Origin: Ferruginibacter paludis | GTDB lineage: Bacteria > Bacteroidota > Bacteroidia > Chitinophagales > Chitinophagaceae | Length of the DNA stretch: 64,000 nucleotides | Reading direction: 5' to 3' | Assembly (NCBI RefSeq): GCF_030409685.1 | Contig: NZ_JAUFQJ010000024.1 | Location: 186,001 to 250,000 of the forward strand | Shown: one piece after another, positions 35,302 to 44,258 of the stretch | Layout: the number at the start of each line of letters is the position of its first letter | Position numbering within the stretch: the stretch's first letter is position 1 | Notes under the pieces: model-generated | Database searches by the model: none | Seen by the model: only the letters and a program-made list of their open reading frames with translations | What the model was told of the DNA's origin: nothing | Made by a program: the position numbers and the translations under genes

Positions 35302-35616
35302 GGTTTTGCCGATGAGTTCATACATTTATGGAAGACGAACCATTACCCGCTATTGAAAAAAGCCATTGAAAAAGGTGATATCATCGGGGTTACTGCACAG
35401 CAGCCAAAACTGCACAGCGCCGAAGACACCCGCTGTGATTTTAAAGTGATCATCGTTTTTTAAAACGCAGACAAAGCATTTGATGCGGCCCTGGCAGAGC
35501 CCTATAAAAAACTGCTTTATCCGGATATAGATAAGTTGAAGAAAGATGAGCTGCATCGCTTTGAATTGCTAATTGCGCACTGGGATGTAATGGTTGATAA
35601 AGTAACACTCGACTAA
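35302..35616 (+). pseudogene. Remnant of a small hypothetical protein, start lost and internal stop
   Basis: Directly after the DUF4395 stop and in the same frame, 104 codons read as a normal protein (FIHLWKTNHYPLLKKAIEKG ... HRFELLIAHWDVMVDKVTLD) and end at TAA 35614-35616. One internal TAA at 35461-35463 interrupts it where AAA would be natural (FKVIIVF-stop-NADKAFD). There is no ATG, GTG or TTG near the beginning in this frame. It is therefore probably a decayed gene whose 5' part was deleted. I recall similar short proteins in Bacteroidota and cyanobacteria but no function. Confidence 0.75.
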
Positions 35617-35661
35617 TCCGATAAAAGTTATTTGTCAGATAATATTTCCGTAAGATTTTTT

Positions 35662-35697
35662 AATGCCAGGTCTTTGCTATCTGGCATTTTTTATTTT
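35662..35697 (+). terminator. Intrinsic terminator of the TlpA/DUF4395 unit
   Basis: AATGCCAG (35662-35669) pairs with CTGGCATT (35681-35688), followed by a T-rich run. It separates this operon from the chromate operon. Confidence 0.85.
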
Positions 35698-35727
35698 CAA
35701 TTTCTTTTTATTTATACTCACAACAAC

Positions 35728-35762
35728 TTCATGTTATTTTGAAATACATTTGACAACATGAA
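35728..35762 (+). promoter_or_regulatory. Promoter and inverted repeat at the chrB-araC start
   Basis: TACATTTG (35745-35752) matches the -7 box; the ATG follows five bases later, implying a nearly leaderless mRNA. TTCATGTT (35728-35735) and AACATGAA (35755-35762) are exact inverted copies flanking the box and including the start codon. This is a candidate autoregulatory operator. Confidence 0.5.
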
Positions 35763-36627
35763 ATGGATCACCAGAGAGCGTCCCAAAATTGATCGCCTTG
35801 CTTGTCCCTGGCTGATCAAAAAATTCATAGACAAAAAAGCTGAATTTATTTTTGTTCCTTATGAAGCCGTATTACAAAAAGCAAAAAAAATAAAAGCCAT
35901 TGCTTTCGATATTCCCGATGTTGAATTTACCCACTATGAAGACCAATGCACTTTTGATTATTTTATAAAAAAGTACAGCATTACAGATCCTGCTGTATTA
36001 ATAATGGCACCCATTGTAAGGGGTGCAGACACGGACCGCCACGATATTGCCGCCGAGGCAGCAGGGTTGCTGGCTATTTCAGCCGGCCTTGCGTACAACA
36101 TCACAGACGATCACGAGTTGCTGGATAAGGGGATGATGATATACGATGCCCTGTACAGTTGGGCTACACATCTGTACAGGCAAAAACATTTAAAAAACAG
36201 CCCTTTCGAAAATTTACTGCACGAAGTATATAAAAAAATACTAAAAGAAGACACGAAGCAAAATAAAAAAACACCTGACTGGGTAAACGAACTGAAGGCC
36301 ATTCTACAGGACCAGGTAGATACCAATCTAATCTTCAGCTTAAAGGAATTTTCACATGAATTGGGTATACATCCCTCCTATTTGTCCAGGAAATTTGCCG
36401 AGCATTTTGATAACCTCAGCTTTGGGGATTATATCCGGAAAATACGCATTGAAAAAGCGATTGAATTAATTCAGTCAAACACACATTCGCTTACTGAAAT
36501 TGCTTATCTCACCGGCTTTTCAGACCCAAGCCATTTTAACCGCATTTTCAAAAAGCACACCGGTAAAAATCCATCTGCTTTCAAAAAAGATATTAAAAAA
36601 AGTAATGCAGATACAAAAGGTAAGTAA
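35758..36627 (+). CDS. ChrB-domain/AraC-HTH fusion regulator
   Basis: A 289-residue fusion. Residues 1-140 match the ChrB C-terminal (chromate resistance) domain: MKWITRERPKIDRLACPWLI, PDVEFTHYEDQCTFDYF and IVRGADTDRHDIAAEAAGLL. Residues about 190-283 are an AraC-type double helix-turn-helix (ELGIHPSYLSRKFAEHF and LTEIAYLTGFSDPSHFNRIF). Classical ChrB has a different DNA-binding part, so here the chromate-linked domain appears joined to an AraC reader. It heads a plus-strand run that includes chrA, making a chromate-responsive activator likely. The signal itself is inferred. Confidence 0.88.
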   Translation: MKWITRERPKIDRLACPWLIKKFIDKKAEFIFVPYEAVLQKAKKIKAIAFDIPDVEFTHYEDQCTFDYFIKKYSITDPAVLIMAPIVRGADTDRHDIAAEAAGLLAISAGLAYNITDDHELLDKGMMIYDALYSWATHLYRQKHLKNSPFENLLHEVYKKILKEDTKQNKKTPDWVNELKAILQDQVDTNLIFSLKEFSHELGIHPSYLSRKFAEHFDNLSFGDYIRKIRIEKAIELIQSNTHSLTEIAYLTGFSDPSHFNRIFKKHTGKNPSAFKKDIKKSNADTKGK

Positions 36628-36647
36628 TGTTCAATTTTACTTACTTG

Positions 36648-36676
36648 TGGTTTGTATAGCTTTGATGATCAAACCA
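36648..36676 (+). promoter_or_regulatory. Promoter and inverted repeats before the efflux operon
   Basis: TAGCTTTG (36657-36664) is an exact -7 box. It is enclosed by TGGTTTG (36648-36654) and CAAACCA (36670-36676), and TTTGATGATCAAA (36661-36673) is a nested palindrome. It is a candidate target of the upstream AraC-type regulator. No clear -33 box is seen, as expected for an activated promoter. Confidence 0.5.
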
Positions 36677-36684
36677 AATAAATT

Positions 36685-38067
36685 TTGAAGTACAAATTCT
36701 TTATCCTGTTGCACCTGTTTATCTTCCAATTATTTGGGAGCAGTATTACTGCGCAGGCACAAACGGATACATCGATACATTTGACTGATGCTTTGCGGCT
36801 GGGCAAAGAAAATTATCACTTGCTGAAATCAAAAAAACTGGAAATTGATGCAGCCAACAAATACGTTGATGTAATAAAATACAGCAGACTGCCCACCATT
36901 GATGCAAGCTACCAGGCAGGCTTTGGAACCGCCAATAATCTTACAGGAATATTTTATCCAAATGGCATTTTGCCAATTTCCGGACCTCCCAGTATCAATA
37001 ATAATTTTAACCCCGCAACAGGAAGTGCCGCCAGCATCTTGTTAAACTGGCAGGCGGTAACTTTTGGACAGCGGGATGCACAGATCAATGTTTCTATAGC
37101 CGAAACCAACACAAAAAAAACGGAGTGGCAACAAGCATTGTTTTTACATAAAATAAATATTATCAGTATTTATCTGGATGTAGTATTAGCGGCTGAAAAA
37201 ATTAAGATCCTGCAACAAAATATTGACCGTGTAAATGTCAACCTTAAACAAAGCAGGGTTTTGGCGATTACCGGCATCAAGCCTGGGGTAGATACCACCT
37301 TATTCTTATCTGAATTTTCAAAAGCAACCATTGAATTAATGAACGCACAAAGGCAGTTGCAGGTAACTCAATTGCAGATGGCGCAATTAATGGTAACTGA
37401 TGCACTCCCTGTACCGGCTGACACTTTTTTAGTAAATAAATTGCCAACGTTTACTATTGCCGCTTCTGTTTCCTTAGATACAGTTCCTGTAATTCAGTTG
37501 GGCAAGAGCCAGCTTTTGCTGAGCCAGTCTAAAGAACTATTGTTAAAAAAATCGTTCCTGCCAAAACTAAATGTTTGGGGTACCGGCTTTGCCCGTGGTT
37601 CGGGTTTTCAGCCTGATGGTTCCATCAAAACATGGGATGGCCTTGGTTTGAACCGTTTTAACTATAGTGGTGGTGTACAACTTATTTTTCCCATTATGAA
37701 ATATGGAGAAGTAAAAAAACAATTGATGCAACAAAATTTATTATCAAAAGCTACGCAGGAAAAAATTGAAGAAAGTAAATCTATCCTTACCATGCAGCAA
37801 CGCATTGCCAACACCACTTTTAATAATACCATCGCGGTGGCAAACGAAACACAAAAGCAATTAAAATCTGCAAGGTATGCGTTTACAGCCATGCAGACGA
37901 GGTACAATACCGGACTGGTAAATTTTGCCGATCTGATACAGGCGCAATACAATTTATTAAAAGCTGAACTGGACGGTAAAACTGCTTACTGGGATGCCTG
38001 GAAGGCGCTGCTATTGCAAACAGCCGTGCTGGGAGATGAAAACATATTTTTAAAAGCAACCAGGTAA
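36685..38067 (+). CDS. TolC-family outer-membrane efflux channel
   Basis: A 460-residue exported protein. A signal peptide (ending TAQAQ near residue 26) is followed by two structural repeats of long helices and short strands, as in TolC: LTDALRLGKENYHLLKSKKLEID at the start of repeat one and QARYAFTAMQTRYNTGLVNFADLIQAQ-like text near the end. It starts with TTG at 36685, directly after a -7 box. The RND permease gene begins six bases after its stop, so it is the outer-membrane part of that pump. Confidence 0.9.
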   Translation: MKYKFFILLHLFIFQLFGSSITAQAQTDTSIHLTDALRLGKENYHLLKSKKLEIDAANKYVDVIKYSRLPTIDASYQAGFGTANNLTGIFYPNGILPISGPPSINNNFNPATGSAASILLNWQAVTFGQRDAQINVSIAETNTKKTEWQQALFLHKINIISIYLDVVLAAEKIKILQQNIDRVNVNLKQSRVLAITGIKPGVDTTLFLSEFSKATIELMNAQRQLQVTQLQMAQLMVTDALPVPADTFLVNKLPTFTIAASVSLDTVPVIQLGKSQLLLSQSKELLLKKSFLPKLNVWGTGFARGSGFQPDGSIKTWDGLGLNRFNYSGGVQLIFPIMKYGEVKKQLMQQNLLSKATQEKIEESKSILTMQQRIANTTFNNTIAVANETQKQLKSARYAFTAMQTRYNTGLVNFADLIQAQYNLLKAELDGKTAYWDAWKALLLQTAVLGDENIFLKATR

Positions 38068-38072
38068 ACATA

Positions 38073-41000
38073 ATGATCAGACTAATACAATTTGCACTTC
38101 GAAAACCCATTGCCATCATCGTGTTCGTGTTGGGCATTGTATTGTTTTCTATCCTGGCGATCCGTAAAACATCCATTGATATTTTGCCTGCTATCAATGC
38201 ACCTACTATTTATGTTGCCCAAACTTACGGTGGACTATCTCCCCAGCAAATGGAAGGTTTTATTACCTCATATTACGAGTACCATTTTTTGTATATCACG
38301 GGTATTAAAGCAGTAGAAAGTAAATCTATACAAGGACTCTGTTTGGTAAAATTACAATTTCATGAAGGCACTGATATGGCCAATGCAATGGCCGAAGTAA
38401 TATCTTATGTGAGCCGTGCCCGTTCCTTTATGCCGCCTGGTACATTGCCCCCCTTCGTAATGCGGTACGATGCTGGCTCTGTTCCGGTTGGACAGTTGGT
38501 ATTTACAAGTGAAAGCCGTTCACTAAATGAAATTCAGGACCTGGCTTTGTTTAAAGTAAGGCCCATGTTTGCAGCACTGGCGGGTGTTTCAGCGCCACCG
38601 CCCATTGGTGGCAACCAACGCACGGTTATTATTAAAGCAGATCCGGAAAGGTTGAGAAGTTACAACATTACTGCCGAGGAACTGGTGGCTGCTATCGCAA
38701 AAAATAACCCTATCCTTCCTGCAGGTAATATCCGTTCAGGTGATAAAGCGATCATTACACCATCCAACAGCGTGGTAGATAATTTTAAAGAGCTGGAAAA
38801 TGTAACGGTTAAAAATATTGACGGCACTACTGTATTGGTAAGAGACCTTGCTACGGTTGATAACGGTGCAGATGTAACTACAGGATATGCATTGATCAAT
38901 GGTAAACGTTCTGTTTATATTCCTGTTACAAAAAGAGCGGATGCTTCTACCTGGGATGTAGTTCAGTCAGTTAAAAAAGCGTTGCCGGATATGCAGGCCT
39001 CCATACCGGAAGATATAAAAGTTAGTTACGAATTTGACCAGTCGGGTTATGTCATTAACTCGTTAAAAAGTTTATTGTACGAAGGCTTGTTGGGAGCATT
39101 GCTCACCGGCTTAATGGTATTGTTGTTTTTAAGAGATATAAGAAGTGCCATCATTGTTGTGATAAATATTCCACTGGCATTAGTTAGCTCTCTTGTTTGT
39201 TTGTACCTGGCAGGGCAAACAATTAATATAATGACTCTTGGTGGCCTGGCTTTGGCAGTTGGCATTCTGGTAGATGAGTCTACCGTTACCATTGAAAATA
39301 TCCACCATCATCTTGATATGGGTAAAGTAAGATCCAGGGCTATCTGGGATGCCTGCCAGGAAATCGCAGTACCAAAATTATTGATAGTGCTAAGCATCCT
39401 TGCTGTATTTGTTCCTGCTTTATTTATGACTGGTGTGCCGAGGTCAATGTTTATGCCGCTTTCTATGGCGGTAGCATTTGCTATGATCGCTTCTTTTTTA
39501 TTATCGCAAACTTTAGTGCCGGTATTATCAAACTGGTTATTAAAAAAAGGAATAGTAAAAGAGAGTGAACAAACGCTTGTTAAAACAAAACAGCGTTTAT
39601 CTTCCTTCATTCAAACACTAACTCACCTGCGTTACATAGTTGTACCCTTATTAATAATTTTTTTATTGGCTGGTGCATACATTGGATTTAAAAGTGCAGG
39701 CACAGAAATATTCCCGAAAGTAGATGCCGGTCAATTGCAGCTAAGACTGAGAATGCCTGCCGGTACAAGGATCGAAAGAACAGAAGATGCTACCAAAAAA
39801 ACATTGACCATTATTGATAGCCTTGCAGGTAAAAAAAATGTAGCCATCACTTCTGCTTTTGTCGGGCTTCATCCACAATCTTATGCCATCACACCAATTT
39901 TTTTATACACCAGCGGGCCACATGAAGCATTGATAAAAGTGAATCTTGTAAAAGGTACCGGCATCAACATCGAAAACCTTAAAGAACAATTGCGATCATC
40001 TGTTTTAAAAAATATTCCCGGGGCTACCCTTTCTTTTGAACCGGCCAACCTGGTTGACCAGGTGATGAGTCTTGGCGCCAGCAACGCTATTGAAGTGGTA
40101 GTGCAGGGAAAAAATTTAGCACAGAGCCGGGAGATCGCTGAGAAATTGAAAGCATCGTTAAATAAAATTAATTACCTCCGCGATGTACAGATAGCACAAC
40201 CGCTTGATTACCCTACGCTGCAAATTAATTACGACAGGCTGAGAACGGGGCAAATGGGCTTAACAGTTGACCAGGCTGGTAAGTCAGTTTTGGAAGCCAC
40301 TTCCTCCAGCCGTTTAACACAGCCGGTTTACTGGTTGGATAAAGCAGCCGGTAATGCATACCAGGTGCAGGTAGAATATCCCCAACTTGCCATGAGTACA
40401 CCGGAACAATTAGACCAGGTACCCGTTGGTAAATCAGGCGATAATACCGTTTATCTCAGAGATATTGCGGAGTTGAAAAAAGGAAATTCCATTGGTGAGT
40501 ACGACCGCATTAATCAACAAAGGTTCATCACCGTAACTGCAAACATTCATAAACAAGACCTGGGAAAAGCAGTTGCTGATGTAAATACCACCATCAAAAA
40601 TTCAGGCGAATTACCACAAGGCGTGAAAGTGTACCTGCGTGGGCAGTCGGAAATTTTAGAACAAACCATCAGTGAATTGTCTATTGGCCTGTTACTGGCC
40701 ATTGTGGTGATCGCTTTAATATTTACCGCTTATTTTCAATCTTTCAAACTGGCATTGACTGTATTGTCGGCATTGCCTGGTGTAATTGCCGGCTCCATGT
40801 TTTTGTTATGGATAACAGGCAACACTTTAAATATTCAATCTTTCATGGGCTGTATTATGGCCATTGGTGTAGCGGTTTCCAATGCCATTTTACTAGTGTC
40901 AAATGCAGAACTTATCCGTTCGCAACAAACCAATATTTTATCTATTGGCACACAGGCAGCCACCAATCGCCTGCGGCCAATTTTAATGACAAGCCTTGCT

Positions 41001-41222
41001 ATGGTGGCAGGTATGTTGCCGATGGCATTGGGTTTGGGTGAGAGTGGCCAGCAAACAGCACCGTTGGGTATTGCCGTAATCGGCGGTTTATTGTTCAGTA
41101 CCATTATCACCTTGTGTTTAGTACCGTTGGTGTATGACTCGATGATGGGCAACAATAAACCAACTAATACATCGCTTGACCCTACTGACGAAAATTCAAT
41201 TTATTATGACAGCAATATTTAA
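38073..41222 (+). CDS. RND efflux permease
   Basis: A 1049-residue inner-membrane proton-driven pump of the AcrB/MdtB type. Twelve membrane segments surround two large periplasmic loops. Transmembrane segment four reads LAVGILVDESTVTIENIHHH, with Asp and Glu where proton-relay acids lie. The last helices include VAVSNAILLVSN. The sequence does not show the methionine clusters of CusA copper pumps, so the substrate is open. It could be drugs, organic anions or chromate-stress products. It is co-transcribed with the TolC-like, fusion-protein and chrA genes. Confidence 0.92.
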   Translation: MIRLIQFALRKPIAIIVFVLGIVLFSILAIRKTSIDILPAINAPTIYVAQTYGGLSPQQMEGFITSYYEYHFLYITGIKAVESKSIQGLCLVKLQFHEGTDMANAMAEVISYVSRARSFMPPGTLPPFVMRYDAGSVPVGQLVFTSESRSLNEIQDLALFKVRPMFAALAGVSAPPPIGGNQRTVIIKADPERLRSYNITAEELVAAIAKNNPILPAGNIRSGDKAIITPSNSVVDNFKELENVTVKNIDGTTVLVRDLATVDNGADVTTGYALINGKRSVYIPVTKRADASTWDVVQSVKKALPDMQASIPEDIKVSYEFDQSGYVINSLKSLLYEGLLGALLTGLMVLLFLRDIRSAIIVVINIPLALVSSLVCLYLAGQTINIMTLGGLALAVGILVDESTVTIENIHHHLDMGKVRSRAIWDACQEIAVPKLLIVLSILAVFVPALFMTGVPRSMFMPLSMAVAFAMIASFLLSQTLVPVLSNWLLKKGIVKESEQTLVKTKQRLSSFIQTLTHLRYIVVPLLIIFLLAGAYIGFKSAGTEIFPKVDAGQLQLRLRMPAGTRIERTEDATKKTLTIIDSLAGKKNVAITSAFVGLHPQSYAITPIFLYTSGPHEALIKVNLVKGTGINIENLKEQLRSSVLKNIPGATLSFEPANLVDQVMSLGASNAIEVVVQGKNLAQSREIAEKLKASLNKINYLRDVQIAQPLDYPTLQINYDRLRTGQMGLTVDQAGKSVLEATSSSRLTQPVYWLDKAAGNAYQVQVEYPQLAMSTPEQLDQVPVGKSGDNTVYLRDIAELKKGNSIGEYDRINQQRFITVTANIHKQDLGKAVADVNTTIKNSGELPQGVKVYLRGQSEILEQTISELSIGLLLAIVVIALIFTAYFQSFKLALTVLSALPGVIAGSMFLLWITGNTLNIQSFMGCIMAIGVAVSNAILLVSNAELIRSQQTNILSIGTQAATNRLRPILMTSLAMVAGMLPMALGLGESGQQTAPLGIAVIGGLLFSTIITLCLVPLVYDSMMGNNKPTNTSLDPTDENSIYYDSNI

Positions 41223-41235
41223 ATATACAAGCGAT

Positions 41236-42321
41236 ATGAAAATTATTACAGCCATCTTTTTATTAATGGCATTTGCCTCCTGCGACCAGCAGGATGAAAA
41301 GACAAGCGCTAAAAAAGAGGAGGCCAAAACAGATTCGGTAAAAGTATTTTTGGTGGCATTGGATTCAGCGAAAAAAACGCTTGCCTTGCCGGGGGAATTG
41401 ACTGCCAACGAAAATGTACAGATCCGTGCAAAAGTGCAGGGCTACATCCGCAAGCTGAATGCAGACATTGGTTCCAAAGTCAGCAAAGGGCAAATACTGG
41501 CTTTAATTGATGCTCCGGAAATCAATACCCGTTTGCAGGAACTGAATGAAAAAGTAAACGCAGCACAATCCCGTTATCAAGCCAGTAAAGATTATTATGA
41601 AAGAATTTCCATCGCCTCTAAAACAGATGGTGTAATAGCTCCCACCGAATTACAAAAATCAAAAAACCAGATGCAGGCGGATGAGTCTGAACAAAATGCT
41701 GCCCGTTTTGCAGCTTCTTCTTACCGGCAGGTTGGCGGCTATCTTGCTATCATTGCTCCCTATAATGGCATCATCACCAAAAGAAATATTGAAGTAGGTT
41801 CCTTTGTTGGCAACGCCGGTGAAAAACCGCTATTTGAACTGGAAGACAATGCCGTTCTCCGGTTAAAAGTACCGGTGCCGGAAATTTATACTGGGGCGGT
41901 TTTGTTAGATAATTCCTGTGAGTTAACTACCCGTGCTTTTCCTGATAAAAAATTTAAAGCAAAGCTGGTCCGCAAAGCAGGCAGCATAGATGAAGCCACC
42001 CGCAGCGAAGTGTGGGAGTTTGAAATACCCAATACCGGCAGGGAATTGAAAGCGGGCAGTTATGCAGATGTGAAATTATTTTTTCTTCGTTCAGGCAAAT
42101 CACTGGTAGTGCCGGTAGCTGCGGTCGTTACAACTTTAGAAAAGAAATTTGTTATAAAAGTAACTGGCAATACAACACAATGGATAGATGTAAGAACAGG
42201 TTTTAATATGGGTGATAAAGTGGAAATATTTGGTGAGATAAATGCGGGCGATACACTCGTATTAAAGCCAACAGAAGAACTGAAAGGTGGCACTAAAGTG
42301 ATAGCTAAATTATCCAATTGA
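41236..42321 (+). CDS. RND periplasmic adaptor (membrane fusion lipoprotein)
   Basis: A 361-residue HlyD/AcrA-type adaptor that joins the permease to the outer-membrane channel. ATG at 41236 gives a lipoprotein signal with lipobox AFASC (cysteine 16). A lipoyl-like half-motif (VQIRAKVQGYIRKLNADIGSKVSKGQILALID), a coiled-coil hairpin, and beta-barrel domains follow. An earlier in-frame ATG at 41176 overlaps the permease gene and would bury the lipobox, so it was rejected. The gene order channel-permease-adaptor differs from the usual adaptor-first order. Confidence 0.9.
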   Translation: MKIITAIFLLMAFASCDQQDEKTSAKKEEAKTDSVKVFLVALDSAKKTLALPGELTANENVQIRAKVQGYIRKLNADIGSKVSKGQILALIDAPEINTRLQELNEKVNAAQSRYQASKDYYERISIASKTDGVIAPTELQKSKNQMQADESEQNAARFAASSYRQVGGYLAIIAPYNGIITKRNIEVGSFVGNAGEKPLFELEDNAVLRLKVPVPEIYTGAVLLDNSCELTTRAFPDKKFKAKLVRKAGSIDEATRSEVWEFEIPNTGRELKAGSYADVKLFFLRSGKSLVVPVAAVVTTLEKKFVIKVTGNTTQWIDVRTGFNMGDKVEIFGEINAGDTLVLKPTEELKGGTKVIAKLSN

Positions 42322-42336
42322 ATAAAATTGTATAAA

Positions 42337-43509
42337 ATGGATGAGCAAAACAAACAGTCTTATACACTGCAACAACTGGTACTGTATTTTTTAAAACTGG
42401 GCACAACCGGGTTTGGTGGTCCCGTTGCGCTGGTAGGCTACATGCATAAAGACCTTGTAGAAAAAAGGGGATGGATATCAGAAGAAGAATATAAGCAGGG
42501 ATTGGCCTTGGCACAACTAGCTCCCGGCCCGCTGGCTGCTCAATTAGCCATTTACCTGGGTTTTGTACATCATAAAATTGCAGGGGCCACATTGGCCGGT
42601 ATTGCTTTTGTAATTCCTTCTTTTATAATGGTGGTATTGTTGGGCATGGCCTATAAATTATACGGCGGACTCGTTTGGATGCAGGCTGTATTTTATGGTG
42701 TAGGAGCAGCTGTTATCGGTATCATTACAAATAGTTCTTACAAACTCACTACCAAATCGGTCGGCCAGTTTAACCTGGCTTCTTTTAAACAACATTGGCT
42801 GCTATGGCTGTTTTATATCGCAGCAGCAATCATTACTTTTATTACCCAACATGAGCAGCTGTTGCTGTTTGTTGGTGCAGGTCTTATTTATATGTTTGTA
42901 AAAGCACCCCCCAAATGGTTCAGCAATAAAACGGTCAATACGTTTGTTCTTTTACAGATTGGTTTCTGGAATTATGAAGCCGGTACATTGGGTAAAATAG
43001 CCATCTTCTTTGCCAAAGCCGGCGCCTTTGTTTTTGGAAGCGGCCTGGCCATTGTTCCCTTTTTACATGCGGGTGTTGTAACAGAAAATCATTGGTTAAA
43101 TGAACAACAATTTGTAGATGCGGTAGCCGTAGCCATGATCACGCCCGGCCCGGTGGTAATTACCGTTGGTTTTATCGGTTACCTGATAGCCGGTTTTCCT
43201 GGTGCCTCAGTTGCGGCACTGGCCACTTTTTTTCCTTGTTACCTGTTTACCATTATACCAGCTCCCTATTTTAAAAAGATAGCAAAAAATCAATCCATCA
43301 AAGCATTTGTAGACGGCATTACAGCCGCTGTGGTTGGTGCATTGGTTGGCTCTGTTGTTGTAATTGCCTCCAGGAGTATCACCGATATTACAACGGCCGT
43401 CATAGCCGCAATAACAATTACCGCCTTATTTGTTAACAAAAAAATTCATGAGCCCTACGTAATTTTAGTCGCCGCACTATTGGGCATCATCATAAAAATA
43501 GTTGTATGA
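42337..43509 (+). CDS. chrA: Chromate transporter ChrA
   Basis: A 390-residue two-domain member of the CHR family that exports chromate. The first half has LGTTGFGGPVALVGYMHKDL and LAQLAPGPLAAQLAIYLG. The second half repeats the pattern with AGAFVFGSGLAIVPFL and AVAMITPGPVVITVGFIGY. About ten membrane segments are present. ATG at 42337 is preferred over TTG at 42328. It sits inside the operon begun by the ChrB-AraC regulator, which strengthens the chromate assignment. Its stop overlaps the start of the superoxide dismutase gene by four bases. Confidence 0.93.
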   Translation: MDEQNKQSYTLQQLVLYFLKLGTTGFGGPVALVGYMHKDLVEKRGWISEEEYKQGLALAQLAPGPLAAQLAIYLGFVHHKIAGATLAGIAFVIPSFIMVVLLGMAYKLYGGLVWMQAVFYGVGAAVIGIITNSSYKLTTKSVGQFNLASFKQHWLLWLFYIAAAIITFITQHEQLLLFVGAGLIYMFVKAPPKWFSNKTVNTFVLLQIGFWNYEAGTLGKIAIFFAKAGAFVFGSGLAIVPFLHAGVVTENHWLNEQQFVDAVAVAMITPGPVVITVGFIGYLIAGFPGASVAALATFFPCYLFTIIPAPYFKKIAKNQSIKAFVDGITAAVVGALVGSVVVIASRSITDITTAVIAAITITALFVNKKIHEPYVILVAALLGIIIKIVV

Positions 43510-44231
43510 ACAGAAAGCATTTTTTAAAAGCAGGAAGTTTAGCCGGAGCCGCCACTTTTTTGGGAACCAACACCGCCTTTGCAAAAAACCTGGCCGACAA
43601 TTCCATAGACAAACTCGTGGATGCAAATGGCAATTATATCCAGTCGGCATTGCCCTACAGTGAAAGCTTTTTGGAACCTTATATGGATGCGGAAACCATG
43701 CACCTGCATTATACCTTTCATCATGGCGGTGCGGTAAAAGGAGCCAATAAAGATTTGCAGATGATTAAAAAAGGGCTGGATGATAACAACCTCGAAACGG
43801 TAGATTTCTGGACCAAAAAATTATCCTATCATTTTTCATCGCATATTTTACACTCCATCTTCTGGACAAATCTTACCAATAAAAAAACAGTACCCACCAG
43901 TGATTTATTAAAACGCATTGAGAAAAATTTTGGCAGCAACGAACGCTTAAAATCATTGATTTCAGAAACCTCCAAAAATGTGGATGGCAATGGATGGGGC
44001 ATCGTGGCTTATCAACCTTACAGCGATAGCCTGACAGTTTTGCAATGTGAGAACCACGAAAAACTTACTCAATGGGGCGCCATTCCATTATTGGTGATTG
44101 ATGTTTGGGAGCATGCCTATTATTTAAAATACAAAAACAAACGCACTGATTTTGTTGATGCACTGTTCAATATTATCAACTGGGATAATGTGGCGCAACG
44201 ATTGGATACCGCTGTGAAGCTGACAAAATAA
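43506..44231 (+). CDS. Exported Fe/Mn superoxide dismutase
   Basis: A 241-residue superoxide dismutase with an N-terminal export signal (MNRKHFLKAGSLAGAATFLG, Tat-like but with RK instead of RR). All four metal ligands are seen: first His in TMHLHYTFHH, second His in HILHSIFW, and Asp and His in VIDVWEHAYYL. The ATGA overlap with chrA shows tight coupling. Chromate reduction produces superoxide and other oxygen radicals, so an envelope dismutase in this operon makes sense. Iron or manganese use cannot be decided. Confidence 0.92.
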   Translation: MNRKHFLKAGSLAGAATFLGTNTAFAKNLADNSIDKLVDANGNYIQSALPYSESFLEPYMDAETMHLHYTFHHGGAVKGANKDLQMIKKGLDDNNLETVDFWTKKLSYHFSSHILHSIFWTNLTNKKTVPTSDLLKRIEKNFGSNERLKSLISETSKNVDGNGWGIVAYQPYSDSLTVLQCENHEKLTQWGAIPLLVIDVWEHAYYLKYKNKRTDFVDALFNIINWDNVAQRLDTAVKLTK

Positions 44232-44258
44232 GACTGTGCTTTTACCGATACACCATAT

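Noticed and set aside
41176..41235. Earlier start of the RND adaptor
   Set aside because: It overlaps the permease gene and places 20 residues before a clear lipoprotein signal.
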